DNA of 32,598 nucleotides from Oscillospiraceae bacterium (GCA_017461585.1 JAFTYM010000020.1:1-32598), one strand, 5' to 3'. Counted from the first letter of the stretch, positions 23,974-32,479 are shown. Made by a program: numbers and translations. The notes: generated by a model not told the origin, from the sequence alone.

Positions 23974-26900
23974 TTAGTTAGACCATGCTTCCTTCCAATG
24001 TCTGATAAGGTCGATATCCTTGTCCTTCATTGTAGATGCATTGTAGATACGCTGGCACAGTTCATAAGCCTTCTGCTTTACCTTAGCTTCTTCGCCGCGC
24101 TCATATTTGTTTTCAATAAGCTTCTGGAGCAGCTTTTCAAGAGATTGGATAAGCATTGCTGTAACGTCTGTGTCGTGCTTGGGGCACTTGTGGTAACGTA
24201 CAATAACTGTTACTGCGTTGTTATCCTGTGCAGATGCAAGTCCGCCCTCAATGTTCTTGCCGCCCTTGCCGTCAGCTACGGACTTGCCGCGAAGCAGCTC
24301 TGTGTTCTCGTAGCTTACGATCTCCTCACACTCCTGCTCAAACTTCTTTGCAAGACGGGAAGCCATAAGAACAAAGGAACCGTCCAGCTTAAGTGCAGCG
24401 ACAAGCTGGTCTACGTCTACCTTGCCGACTTCCTTGCCCTTAAACTTGATAACTTCGTTTTCGATATATTCGCCTGTAACGGTCTTTCTTGTTCTTGCAA
24501 CCTGATACTTGCCGCTCTTGCTCAGAGAGATCATACCATATGCCAGAGCAAGCCAGAACAGGCGGTAGAACTTCTCATCCTCTGCTCTCTGCTTTTCGGG
24601 TGTGATATAAGGCAGGAAGAGATGCCATGTCTTGTCCAGATGAGGTGTGTGGATAAGCTCAGCATCGTTGCCCTTGCCTGCTTCGAGAACCATCTGGTCA
24701 ACTGCCTCACGGTAGCATGTGTAGTATTCGCCGCCGTTAAGCTCGTTGAACTTGGGAATATAGCCTGCCTGGATGCCGTATACCGCACGGTAGCAATCCA
24801 GCTCGTTCTTCTTGTAAGCAATATTTTCCTGAGAGGATACGTTGATGCCGAGGATAGCGCCCAGCTCTGCGCACTTTTCGCCGACAATGGGGTTGAAGCC
24901 CCAGAATGTCTTGCGCTTTTTGATGGGCATAAATGTGCTTGTCTCGTAATCGCCGTAGTCAGCCTCGCTGCCGTCGTACTCATGGTTGTCCTCAGGCTGC
25001 TCATCATCGCTGATAAGGAAGGGGGCGCCCATTCTCATAAGATCCTCTACGAGAGTCTGCATTGCGGCAACATGACGCTGATGCTTGGAGTCATCCTCAA
25101 TAACTTCACCTGTGGATACGTCAATATTGAGAGTATCAGACTCCTGCTTGTTCTCCAGGATCGCAGCCTCTTCCTTTGCAAAAGCAATATCAGCGCTCTT
25201 GCAAACAGCTGTGTAAATATCGAGATCAACATCGTCTTTGTTCTTCTTGAGGATAAGCTCCTGATATGCCTTTACGACCTCTGTGAAGAACGTTACAACA
25301 ACGCTGTTGTCAACATAGCTTGCATTTGCGGGAGTTGTGGGACTCTCCTGAGCACAGAACTTACCGTACAGCGCTTTGACGATAATAGCGTTGATACTGT
25401 GATCGCTTGTGCCTGTGTTGAAGTTAAGGCTGTTGTAAAGTGTCTCCTTCTCCTCACCGGAAGCGCAGATATACAGAACCTTCTGTACATTCTCAGAATT
25501 CTTGCGAACGTTTTCTGCAACAGACTCTTTCAGAGTGTTGGAAACCTTTACCAGATCCTTGAAGAACTGCTCGATCTGCTCAATAAGATTTGTAAGTCTC
25601 TCCTGCATCTTGATAGCAAGATTGTACTTAACAATGGAGATGGCATAAGTGCGGCACAGCTCTACCTGACCGGCATTGTGCTGAACATACAGGCTCTTGA
25701 ACTCCTTGAAGCCCTTATCCTTCTTCTGTCCGCGCTTCATGCTCTCAAGGTATTCAATGGGAGTATCCTCTGCGGCTCTTGTCTTTGTATTGTCAAATTC
25801 GATCTTTGCATCTTCGTTCTTGTAGCCCTTCTCAGCGCGGCTGCGGTGAGCGGACACAACAATGTCTGCCTTGACCTCATCCAGTCTGTTCTTGAGCTTG
25901 TAGAGGAGATATCTTACAGCGATGGGGTGAACAAAATAATCCTGATTGTTGTTGTCTTTCTTGGAGAGCAGACCGTAAACAGAAGTTGTATCGGTCATGT
26001 TTACGTCGCCCATGCTTGTGGAGAAGATCTGGTCCAGCAGAGTGTCAACAATTCCGTCAACGCTCTCTTCCATGTCATTGATAAATCTTGTTACCTTCTT
26101 CTCTGTGTTTGTAACTGTGTTTTTAAGAGTTTCTACAGTTTCGCCTGTTGCGTCTGCCCAGTCTCTCTTCAGTCTCAGCTTGCTGAGGCTGCCGGGATCC
26201 TCGGTGTCGATAGTGGTTGCGATAAGTGCATCGAGATTTTCCATAAAATCTTCGATCTTATCTGTATAATTTACAACGTTGCCGTCCTCGCTCTCCATGA
26301 GCTCTTCGTTTTTAACATCGGTTGCAATGTTGAGGAACAGTCTGTCGCTGCCCGCCTTATCACCGCTCTTGGAGGACAGAGTCTCAAACATACGGATGTA
26401 CTCGTTAACGGGATTGAGCTTCTTGCTGACAACTACACCGTCTGCCTCTTTATCCTCTTCCTTCTTCTGCTTTTTGGCGATCTCATCATCAATACGTCTC
26501 CAGCCTGTGGAGATAGCATCCTGAGAAGCTCTAAGTGCACAGTAACGAACGATATCCTCTGTGGGGTAGATAGCCTTTGCTGTACCGCAGGAACCGAACA
26601 CGGGCTCTGAGCTCTTCTGGAAGCGCTTGAACAGGTTATCCTCTTCGGAGTACAGGTCGTCGTGCATGGGGGCATACATCTGCATGTATACAAGTCTTGC
26701 AACTACCTGCTCATACTGCTCGATCTCCTGCAGAACAGATCCTCCCTCGGAGATATCATCGATGAAGAATGCGTAGTCATAAACGGGAGTTCCGTCAGGC
26801 TGGTTCTTCTCGCTGTCGAACAGATTGTCGATCCTTACAGGAAGCAGAGAGGACGCGTTTGCCTTTGTCTTGATCTTTGTGATAGCGTTGAGTTCGCGGA

Positions 26901-27531
26901 TAGCACCGTATGCGTTTGCATAGAGGCTTGCGCGCTCTGTATCGTCTTCACGAATATCCTTAACTGTGTTTACAAAAACATCGGGCAGTACGAAAATGCC
27001 GCGGATGGTGATGCTGCACTTACGCTTTGCAAAATAATTTCTTACCCACAGAGCTGCCTGAATGAACATACCGGAGCCTGTGCCGCCCGCCAGAGAGGAA
27101 ACGATCATAACGCGGATCTTTGCATCATCGCGCTTGTCAAACAGTCTGTTGATAAATGCCTCAAGCTCATGGATGGAGCGGTCCTCGATAATATCCATAA
27201 AAGCAAGTCTGGACTTGGGTCTCATCTGAGAAGCGCCGTCCTTCATGCTCTCCTTCAGAAGACTGGGAGACTCAGGCATCCAGTCGCGTACACCTTTGTG
27301 GGCATACATCTTGAGATAGTCTTCAACTTTTCTGTCCTTACTTGTTGCAACAACAGGAATACCTACGCCGGATCCCTTGATCTTGTTCTGGTCGTTCTCG
27401 TTTGTATCCAGAACCGTGCAGCAGATATTTCCATCGTTGACTTTGATCTTTCTCTTTTTAAGGTCATTGGCAACATTGTTTACGATTCGGCTGCCTGTGC
27501 CGCCAAGACCCAGCAATAATGTTTGTGCCAT
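23974..27531 (-). CDS. Large tubulin/FtsZ-superfamily protein (Tubulin_2-like)
   Basis: 1185 residues. The N-terminal nucleotide-binding region has the glycine loop GLGGTGSR (8-15), VLDTNEND (40-47) and the tubulin signature loop SLAGGTGSGMF (146-156), intact and close to GGGTGSG. This matches the Tubulin-like family of large bacterial homologues. It is about three times longer than FtsZ. The remaining ~900 residues are mostly helical and charged, with no other domain I recognise and no membrane helix. It probably binds GTP and may polymerise. It lies between the vWA gene and the two-TM protein; large tubulin-like proteins adjacent to vWA proteins suggest a membrane-linked assembly. GGGAGG lies upstream, 19 bp after the vWA gene. 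Confidence 0.88.
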   Translation of the reverse strand: MAQTLLLGLGGTGSRIVNNVANDLKKRKIKVNDGNICCTVLDTNENDQNKIKGSGVGIPVVATSKDRKVEDYLKMYAHKGVRDWMPESPSLLKESMKDGASQMRPKSRLAFMDIIEDRSIHELEAFINRLFDKRDDAKIRVMIVSSLAGGTGSGMFIQAALWVRNYFAKRKCSITIRGIFVLPDVFVNTVKDIREDDTERASLYANAYGAIRELNAITKIKTKANASSLLPVRIDNLFDSEKNQPDGTPVYDYAFFIDDISEGGSVLQEIEQYEQVVARLVYMQMYAPMHDDLYSEEDNLFKRFQKSSEPVFGSCGTAKAIYPTEDIVRYCALRASQDAISTGWRRIDDEIAKKQKKEEDKEADGVVVSKKLNPVNEYIRMFETLSSKSGDKAGSDRLFLNIATDVKNEELMESEDGNVVNYTDKIEDFMENLDALIATTIDTEDPGSLSKLRLKRDWADATGETVETLKNTVTNTEKKVTRFINDMEESVDGIVDTLLDQIFSTSMGDVNMTDTTSVYGLLSKKDNNNQDYFVHPIAVRYLLYKLKNRLDEVKADIVVSAHRSRAEKGYKNEDAKIEFDNTKTRAAEDTPIEYLESMKRGQKKDKGFKEFKSLYVQHNAGQVELCRTYAISIVKYNLAIKMQERLTNLIEQIEQFFKDLVKVSNTLKESVAENVRKNSENVQKVLYICASGEEKETLYNSLNFNTGTSDHSINAIIVKALYGKFCAQESPTTPANASYVDNSVVVTFFTEVVKAYQELILKKNKDDVDLDIYTAVCKSADIAFAKEEAAILENKQESDTLNIDVSTGEVIEDDSKHQRHVAAMQTLVEDLMRMGAPFLISDDEQPEDNHEYDGSEADYGDYETSTFMPIKKRKTFWGFNPIVGEKCAELGAILGINVSSQENIAYKKNELDCYRAVYGIQAGYIPKFNELNGGEYYTCYREAVDQMVLEAGKGNDAELIHTPHLDKTWHLFLPYITPEKQRAEDEKFYRLFWLALAYGMISLSKSGKYQVARTRKTVTGEYIENEVIKFKGKEVGKVDVDQLVAALKLDGSFVLMASRLAKKFEQECEEIVSYENTELLRGKSVADGKGGKNIEGGLASAQDNNAVTVIVRYHKCPKHDTDVTAMLIQSLEKLLQKLIENKYERGEEAKVKQKAYELCQRIYNASTMKDKDIDLIRHWKEAWSN

Positions 27532-27550
27532 TTTCTAAATTTCCTCCCAA

Positions 27551-30166
27551 TCAAGCATTTGTAGATTTCAATGCGTAGCAGAATACCGTCGCACTGTCAA
27601 TAACTTCCATTTGTTTACTTGCAGAAACTTTTTCATAAGTAATATCTGCACGGACGCAATAATAAGAATCGCTGCTCTGCGAAACCGTTCTCTTCTGAGA
27701 GTCCATAACCGTTGTGGGCAGGATTTCCTTGATTTCAAGCTCACCGTTATCCATGCAATATCTCACCACGTCTATGGGCATCTCGATATTTATAAGTCTG
27801 GACTTGGGTATGACCTCACCGCAGAACCACGGAAACGCCTCATTGCATATTACCTTGCCTCGCTTAGCCGCCGTAAAGCTAAGTCCGTTCACATTGACTG
27901 TAAGCTCCTTGAACGGATTCCAAAGGTTTTTGAATTTATTATACTGTGCCAAAGGAATTTCACGCAGCTCAAGGCTGTGGGTTTTATCGCGTCTGTTTCG
28001 CATGACGCTGCCAATATACATGGATGTATTCGGCGCGAAACGCGCTTTTGTAAAGTATCTTACTATATAGGCGATTATTGCCGCCAAAACAAGAACCTCA
28101 ACAAAGAGAGGCAGGATAACATATAAAATCAGATATTTCAGCGGAGCTCCAACAACAGGAATTGCCTCTGATGCGTCTCCTGTGGGATGTGATAATGTCA
28201 CCACAACATCCTCGCCGCTGGTGCCGAAATAATTTATCCAGTTGATCCACCAGCTGCCGAATGTTATCTCATTCGCCTCATCTGAATACGGAACACACTT
28301 TATGGTACCGTCGTCATCAATTGTGATGATGGTTTTCAGGTCCGCATGCTCCTCGTTAAGAGAAACCGTAAAGCTGCCCTCAACCTCAGACTTTGTCATT
28401 CTTGTTCCGTCTTTGGTGATATAGAACGATGCGCCCTTGTCGTTGCCGTAAAACTCATTCTTGCGTATCTCTCCGTCATTGCCGAGAGAGGTGATACCGT
28501 ATTCCGCAGTAAGAACTGCGTATGTAGCTGTTGCAGAAGAGCCATCGATATCACATGTAACGGCGACCTCGAACATACCGCTCATAGAATCGTTATCCGA
28601 ATAGTTTGGTGTAAAAATGATTTTACCGTCATCGGTATACTCTGTAGTACCGCTGTTGCCGTTTGGAGACACGCTGATTTCTGCGCCCAAACCTTTTACT
28701 GTATTCGGATCTGTGACGGGTACACCGTCTGCCAGAACGGTAAATACGATGCGAAGCTGTCTGTTCATAGGCAGATCGTCCAGCTTAACACTTTTAACGC
28801 CATCCTCATATTCTGCCTCAAGAGTATAGCGTATGGCTTTTTCCTGAGGAGTGAAGTGTATCTCAACCTCGATAGGGTTGAAGCCGCCAATGTTAACAGA
28901 TGCTTTGATCTCTGTTTCCGTTTGATTCAGTGAGTACTCGGAAATACTCATATCCTCACCGGAGCTGGACTCCTTCATCTGATTGCCTTCATAAATAGAG
29001 ATCTCAGAGCTTGTCCCCTTCGGCAGCATAGACATATCGATCTTGTTGTCAGTACCCGCCTCATAGAGCTCATAGCTGATGCTGATGTTATCCTCCGCAT
29101 GGGCGTTGTTCAGATCGAAATAGTTTTCAACAGGCTCTCCGTTGCATGTAATGGTCAAGCGAAGCTCCAACGCAGGCTCATACATAACAACGAAATTATT
29201 TTTTGAAACAGGCTTATCAAAGGTTATCTCATATCCGCCTGCAGTAATATTCTTATCCCCGTTGTTTATAAGAAAGGTGCTTCCTATAAGCGACTTGTCA
29301 GTTTTCCAGCCCGACACCTCGGGGTATTGAATATTTACCGCACGGTCAATAACAAGACTTCCGCCCTCTTCATATTTGACGCTCTGTACTTTTGCGTCCG
29401 TCTCCTGCATAAGAACAGCAATATTGGAAAGAGGCACCGCAGAATTTACTCTTATGGTCTTGTCGTCAACCATAGTTATATCCTTGCCGGACAGACGCGT
29501 TCTTCCCGAAACTCTGTCTGCGATCTCAGACATAACGTCAACGATCTCAATTCCGTTGGGATCTTCAACATAAAGTCCCTTATCAATGTTTTCTTTTGGC
29601 TTTGTGGCAGAAGAACCTATAGCCATATAAGTGATCTGAGGCTTTGTGCCGTTCGGCATGGTCATATCACAATAATCAAGAAGGTCATTGGTGAGTTCGC
29701 TTTCGGAAACGCCCATTTCACCGTCTGTAATTACAACGAGCCAATACTGAGTATTTTCATCGTCATCGTGGACACTTGCCAACGCATTAAAGCCAATATC
29801 AATAGCATAATATGCCGTTCCGTCATTGTCAGTATGGGCACGTATCGTATCAACAGAGCCCTGAATTCCGCCGTTTGACAGATCTACCTCCACAGGCTGT
29901 GCATAAGGATCTTCAATTACATCACTCATGTATGTAATAAACAGCTGATCCTCGCTGTTTAAAAGACCGCAGAATGCCTGCATCGCATAACTGGCATAAG
30001 CCCAGTTCTTTCCGCTTTCATAAGAGATCATACTTCCGGAGTCATCATAGACAACGGAAACTATTTTTCTCACATACAGCGATTGTGCAGATGCATACAT
30101 CGGAATAGCCGCAGCTACACCGAAAAACAGAACAAGCGCCATCAGAAATGTTAAAACCCTTCTCAT
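27551..30166 (-). CDS. von Willebrand factor A domain membrane protein
   Basis: 871 residues. A signal peptide (about 1-27, ending ASA) is followed at once by a vWA domain with an intact MIDAS: D41-x-S43-x-S45 (DDSGS), the threonine in DNDGTAYYA and the aspartate in VVITDGEMG. The middle (~230-660) is beta-rich and extracellular, like Ig/adhesion-type repeats. One membrane helix at ~678-705 precedes a ~165-residue cytoplasmic tail. A metal-dependent ligand-binding domain outside and a tail inside suit a surface sensor or scaffold. The tail would contact the tubulin-like protein encoded next. GGGGG-type ribosome binding site; 18 bp after the XRE gene. Confidence 0.9.
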   Translation of the reverse strand: MRRVLTFLMALVLFFGVAAAIPMYASAQSLYVRKIVSVVYDDSGSMISYESGKNWAYASYAMQAFCGLLNSEDQLFITYMSDVIEDPYAQPVEVDLSNGGIQGSVDTIRAHTDNDGTAYYAIDIGFNALASVHDDDENTQYWLVVITDGEMGVSESELTNDLLDYCDMTMPNGTKPQITYMAIGSSATKPKENIDKGLYVEDPNGIEIVDVMSEIADRVSGRTRLSGKDITMVDDKTIRVNSAVPLSNIAVLMQETDAKVQSVKYEEGGSLVIDRAVNIQYPEVSGWKTDKSLIGSTFLINNGDKNITAGGYEITFDKPVSKNNFVVMYEPALELRLTITCNGEPVENYFDLNNAHAEDNISISYELYEAGTDNKIDMSMLPKGTSSEISIYEGNQMKESSSGEDMSISEYSLNQTETEIKASVNIGGFNPIEVEIHFTPQEKAIRYTLEAEYEDGVKSVKLDDLPMNRQLRIVFTVLADGVPVTDPNTVKGLGAEISVSPNGNSGTTEYTDDGKIIFTPNYSDNDSMSGMFEVAVTCDIDGSSATATYAVLTAEYGITSLGNDGEIRKNEFYGNDKGASFYITKDGTRMTKSEVEGSFTVSLNEEHADLKTIITIDDDGTIKCVPYSDEANEITFGSWWINWINYFGTSGEDVVVTLSHPTGDASEAIPVVGAPLKYLILYVILPLFVEVLVLAAIIAYIVRYFTKARFAPNTSMYIGSVMRNRRDKTHSLELREIPLAQYNKFKNLWNPFKELTVNVNGLSFTAAKRGKVICNEAFPWFCGEVIPKSRLINIEMPIDVVRYCMDNGELEIKEILPTTVMDSQKRTVSQSSDSYYCVRADITYEKVSASKQMEVIDSATVFCYALKSTNA

Positions 30167-30184
30167 CTTTTTCCCCCTCTGTCT

Positions 30185-30472
30185 CTACATTTCCGCGTCG
30201 CGCTGCTGCATGATTATGCTCTCAAAATCATCGGTATATATATCAAGAGCTTTGAGCAGAAGTGCAGTCTCGTCATTCTTATCGAACAGGAGAACCAAAG
30301 ACAGAAAAGTATTCCATGTCATTTTGCGTTTTTTTGCCTCTATCTGCATAACGCTGTGTCTGCTGCTGCCGATTATCTGAGCCAGACCTTCCTGTGTAAG
30401 TTTTAGTTTTTTTCTTAAAACCGGTAGATTCTCCGTCATATTATCTATCAGCTTTTCCCTGATATCAGACAT
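30185..30472 (-). CDS. XRE-family helix-turn-helix DNA-binding protein
   Basis: 95 residues. Residues ~14-65 form a Cro/C1-type HTH (LPVLRKKLKLTQEGLAQIIG, SSRHSVMQIEAKKRKMTWNT), followed by a short acidic helical tail. AGGAG lies upstream. As the only recognisable DNA-binding protein in the operon, it is the natural candidate to bind the 10-bp repeat array around the operon promoter, an inference from position. It is preceded by a hairpin at 30498-30521. Confidence 0.92.
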   Translation of the reverse strand: MSDIREKLIDNMTENLPVLRKKLKLTQEGLAQIIGSSRHSVMQIEAKKRKMTWNTFLSLVLLFDKNDETALLLKALDIYTDDFESIIMQQRDAEM

Positions 30473-30497
30473 AATACAACTCCTATTATACAGTGAC

Positions 30498-30521
30498 GAG
30501 CCTCAGTATTAGCTGAGGCTC
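30498..30521 (-). other. Intra-operon hairpin between YbjN-like and XRE genes
   Basis: A 9-bp stem GAGCCTCAG/CTGAGGCTC with loop TATTAG. No T-run follows on the minus strand, so it is not a good terminator. It may set mRNA stability or partly uncouple the YbjN-like genes from the rest. Confidence 0.6.
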
Positions 30522-30534
30522 TGTTGTTAAAAAT

Positions 30535-31002
30535 TTATTCCTCGAGGAACTTTTCAATGGACATAAAGCCCTTGTTAAGAGCAAAGAATTTATCATTATA
30601 CTTGTCAATGATAAAGCATGTAAAATCGATCATATATTCGATGATCTCGCGGCTTACCTCGCTGTCATGGAACGACTGAACCATTCTGAAAGAGACTTTG
30701 CCGTCTGAGATGTCATAATCAAAGCTGCCATCTGTGAGACCGTAGTTTGCATGGCAGGCTGCGATAGCACCGTCTATACGCTTATCCTCTGACATATCAA
30801 AAGGCAAAGCAGAGAGCAATCTCAGAAGCTGACGCTCTATGTCAGCAAAAATAATGAACTGTATAGGAAGATCTTCGCCGGTTACACGGAAGTGAACCAA
30901 CAACTCTTCCTCTGCTTTTTCATAATTCCAATTGCGTGCATCAAGTGCTTCACACAAAGCATCATAAACTTTTTTTGCTCGATCCATTTTTACATCAGAC
31001 AT
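30535..31002 (-). CDS. YbjN-like protein, second of a tandem pair
   Basis: 155 residues, YbjN-family type (single alpha/beta domain similar to type III secretion chaperones). Visible blocks are GEDLPIQFIIFADIERQLLRL, LPFDMSEDKR and GSFDYDISDGKVSFRMVQSF. It shares the same block order and many identities with the next gene upstream, so the two arose by duplication. AGGAGG overlaps the stop codon of its paralogue, 14 bp before the start, indicating coupled translation. YbjN proteins elsewhere affect motility, stress or secretion, but their biochemical role is unclear. No enzymatic residues are evident. Confidence 0.82.
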   Translation of the reverse strand: MSDVKMDRAKKVYDALCEALDARNWNYEKAEEELLVHFRVTGEDLPIQFIIFADIERQLLRLLSALPFDMSEDKRIDGAIAACHANYGLTDGSFDYDISDGKVSFRMVQSFHDSEVSREIIEYMIDFTCFIIDKYNDKFFALNKGFMSIEKFLEE

Positions 31003-31016
31003 TAGACTCTACCTCC

Positions 31017-31490
31017 TTAAGCTTCACTTTCCAAAAACTGTTCCAGAGAGATCATTCCCTTTGAAACCATGAGGAATTTATCATTATAGCTGTCAATTGT
31101 TGCGCATGAGACGAAAATTAGATATTTTATAGTCTCAAAACCGAGAGCGATGTCCCTGAAGCTGTTTGTCATGCGGAAAAATACTTTTCCGTCCAGAACA
31201 TTATAGTCAAAGCATCCGTCAACCAATTTGTTGTTGATTACAGATACAACAACAGCAAAGTCAAGACGCTTATCCTCAGGCACAGTAAAAGGCATCTGAG
31301 AAAAAAGCTGCAGCAGCTGCATATCCACATCACATCTGATGATAAGATCCATGGGCAAATCTTCTCCCTGTGCGCTGCATTCAATTCTGAGATCGGACTC
31401 ATCCTGGCTGTACTTCCAGTCAAGCTTATCGAGAGCATTGCAGATCTGGACAAAGGCATCGGCCGCGCTCAGTTTTTTACGTTCATCCAT
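31017..31490 (-). CDS. YbjN-like protein, first gene of the long operon
   Basis: 157 residues, paralogue of the following gene: GEDLPMDLIIRCDVDMQLLQL, MPFTVPEDKR and GCFDYNVLDGKVFFRMTNSF line up with it position for position. An AAGGAG site precedes the ATG. The promoter -10 (31552-31557) lies about 60 bp upstream and transcription should begin near 31545. Being first, it should be produced in excess over distal genes. Its role may be as a chaperone-like binder for a protein partner of the operon, but nothing in the sequence proves that. Confidence 0.82.
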   Translation of the reverse strand: MDERKKLSAADAFVQICNALDKLDWKYSQDESDLRIECSAQGEDLPMDLIIRCDVDMQLLQLFSQMPFTVPEDKRLDFAVVVSVINNKLVDGCFDYNVLDGKVFFRMTNSFRDIALGFETIKYLIFVSCATIDSYNDKFLMVSKGMISLEQFLESEA

Positions 31491-31533
31491 TTTAAAGTCT
31501 CCTTTATAATGTAATTAAAATACTATGTAAAAA

Positions 31534-31624
31534 TTTTGTAGCAATATCAGTATTATGTAATATTTTGCAACATTTGTCAATATATTTTACGACAAAATGC
31601 AGCAATTTGCGACATTTTGCAGCA
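31534..31624 (-). promoter_or_regulatory. Operator-like array of 10-bp repeats around the operon promoter
   Basis: Six copies of a TTTTGCRRCA-like unit (plus-strand reading). Four are contiguous, with exact 10-bp spacing: TTTTACGACA (31585-31594), AAATGCAGCA (31595-31604), ATTTGCGACA (31605-31614) and TTTTGCAGCA (31615-31624). One, TTTTGCAACA, lies in the -35/-10 spacer (31563-31572), 22 bp from the array. One, TTTTGTAGCA, lies just past the -10 (31534-31543). The period equals a helical turn, suggesting cooperative binding on one DNA face. Confidence 0.75.
31552..31580 (-). promoter_or_regulatory. Promoter of the ~25-kb operon
   Basis: On the minus strand, TTGACA (31580-31575), a 17-bp spacer and CATAAT (31557-31552). 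Start of transcription near 31545. No other convincing promoter or terminator is seen before 6536. Confidence 0.85.
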
Positions 31625-31666
31625 GATTAGTATTCTGATAGACAAATGCACACAAAATGTTAAAAA

Positions 31667-31695
31667 AACCTTCGGAGAACTTATCTCCGAAGGTT
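31667..31695 (-). terminator. Intrinsic terminator of the DUF3267 gene
   Basis: A 12-bp perfect stem AACCTTCGGAGA/TCTCCGAAGGTT with a 5-base loop, followed on the minus strand by a run of Ts, right after the gene's stop. It insulates the long operon from upstream transcription. Confidence 0.93.
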
Positions 31696-31700
31696 GAATC

Positions 31701-32285
31701 TTAAATATCTTCTTTAGAATACACGCGCATGCTGACGCCACTGTCTCGGACAAGTATGTCCTTGGGAAATTTTGAAAACTTAAAGGTTACATATAGGTCA
31801 CCTGCAGCGCCTGATAGATTTGTGATCTGAATTATATATAACACCCAAAACCATTCTGCAGGAATGACAGCATTTACAATAGCAATAACAACGCCCCAAA
31901 GCACAACAGGCGCAAGAGCAACAAAGATATAACTCTTTTTATCATAACAGTCATCGCTGCCGGCAAAAGCATACATTCCCGTAAAACCATACCTGACCTT
32001 TTTAGTGCCACAAAGCTTCATTGCGATACCGTGAACAAGCTCATGCAGCACCATATAGACAATAATTAAAACAAGAAGCGCAATAAATCTGACAGCATAC
32101 GCACCAAGACCATGGCTCATATCAAATAGTGTTACAATCGAAATGTGGAAATGCATAGGTACAGCAAGCACAACAGCAATCAGAACAGCTATTACATTGA
32201 TAAGTATCATCATTTTCTTATCTTTTTGCAGATCAACAGAGAATATCTCACTGTAGTCATCAGGAAGAGTGTTATATGCTCTCAT
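31701..32285 (-). CDS. DUF3267 putative membrane metalloprotease
   Basis: 194 residues with four membrane helices. The second conserved helix contains HELVHG (an HExxH zinc motif within the membrane), and a later NLSGAAGDLY segment supplies the usual distal acidic motif of DUF3267 proteins, which resemble site-2-type intramembrane proteases. The function is not established for the family. The start at 32285 is chosen because GAGGTG lies 7 bases upstream; a GTG three codons earlier is an alternative. It has its own promoter and terminator, so it is a single-gene unit separate from the operon downstream. Confidence 0.9.
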   Translation of the reverse strand: MRAYNTLPDDYSEIFSVDLQKDKKMMILINVIAVLIAVVLAVPMHFHISIVTLFDMSHGLGAYAVRFIALLVLIIVYMVLHELVHGIAMKLCGTKKVRYGFTGMYAFAGSDDCYDKKSYIFVALAPVVLWGVVIAIVNAVIPAEWFWVLYIIQITNLSGAAGDLYVTFKFSKFPKDILVRDSGVSMRVYSKEDI

Positions 32286-32303
32286 GTTATTCACCTCAGC
32301 TTA

Positions 32304-32332
32304 ATTATATTCCGTCTAAAAGAAATGTACAA
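32304..32332 (-). promoter_or_regulatory. Promoter of the DUF3267 gene
   Basis: On the minus strand, TTGTAC (32332-32327), a 17-bp spacer and TATAAT (32309-32304), about 19 bp before the start codon. Confidence 0.8.
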
Positions 32333-32343
32333 GAGAATAAAAA

Positions 32344-32369
32344 AAGAGCAAGTCTTACGACTTGCTCTT
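32344..32369 (-). terminator. Terminator of the rRNA/tRNA operon
   Basis: An 11-bp stem AAGAGCAAGTC/GACTTGCTCTT with loop TTAC. On the minus strand it is followed by a long T-run and begins at the tRNA CCA end. Confidence 0.93.
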
Positions 32370-32444
32370 GGCTCCTCCAGTTGGACTCGAACCAACGACA
32401 CCGCGGTTAACAGCCGCGTGCTCTACCGACTGAGCTATGGAGGA
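32369..32444 (-). tRNA. tRNA-Asn (GTT anticodon)
   Basis: A 76-nt cloverleaf on the minus strand with encoded CCA, all stems perfectly paired: TCCTCCA/TGGAGGA acceptor, GCTC/GAGC, CGCGG/CCGCG, GTTGG/CCAAC. The anticodon loop is CTGTTAA and the discriminator G fits Asn. It follows 5S rRNA in the same transcript. Confidence 0.97.
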
Positions 32445-32450
32445 ATGTCG

Positions 32451-32479
32451 ACAGAGGCTGACACAAGTTCAGCCTCTGT
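32451..32479 (-). other. Hairpin between 5S rRNA and tRNA-Asn (probable processing site)
   Basis: An 11-bp perfect stem ACAGAGGCTGA/TCAGCCTCTGT with a 7-base loop, directly at the 5S 3' end. It has no T-run, so it probably guides RNase processing of the rRNA transcript. Confidence 0.65.

Noticed and set aside
23902-26610. A 902-codon open frame on the plus strand
   Set aside because: It runs antisense to the tubulin-like gene. It has no ribosome binding site or recognisable domain and gives a cysteine/leucine-rich composition typical of a shadow frame.
30482-30496. TATAAT before the XRE gene as a separate promoter
   Set aside because: There is no acceptable -35 at 16-18 bp, and the transcript would start inside or next to the ribosome binding site.
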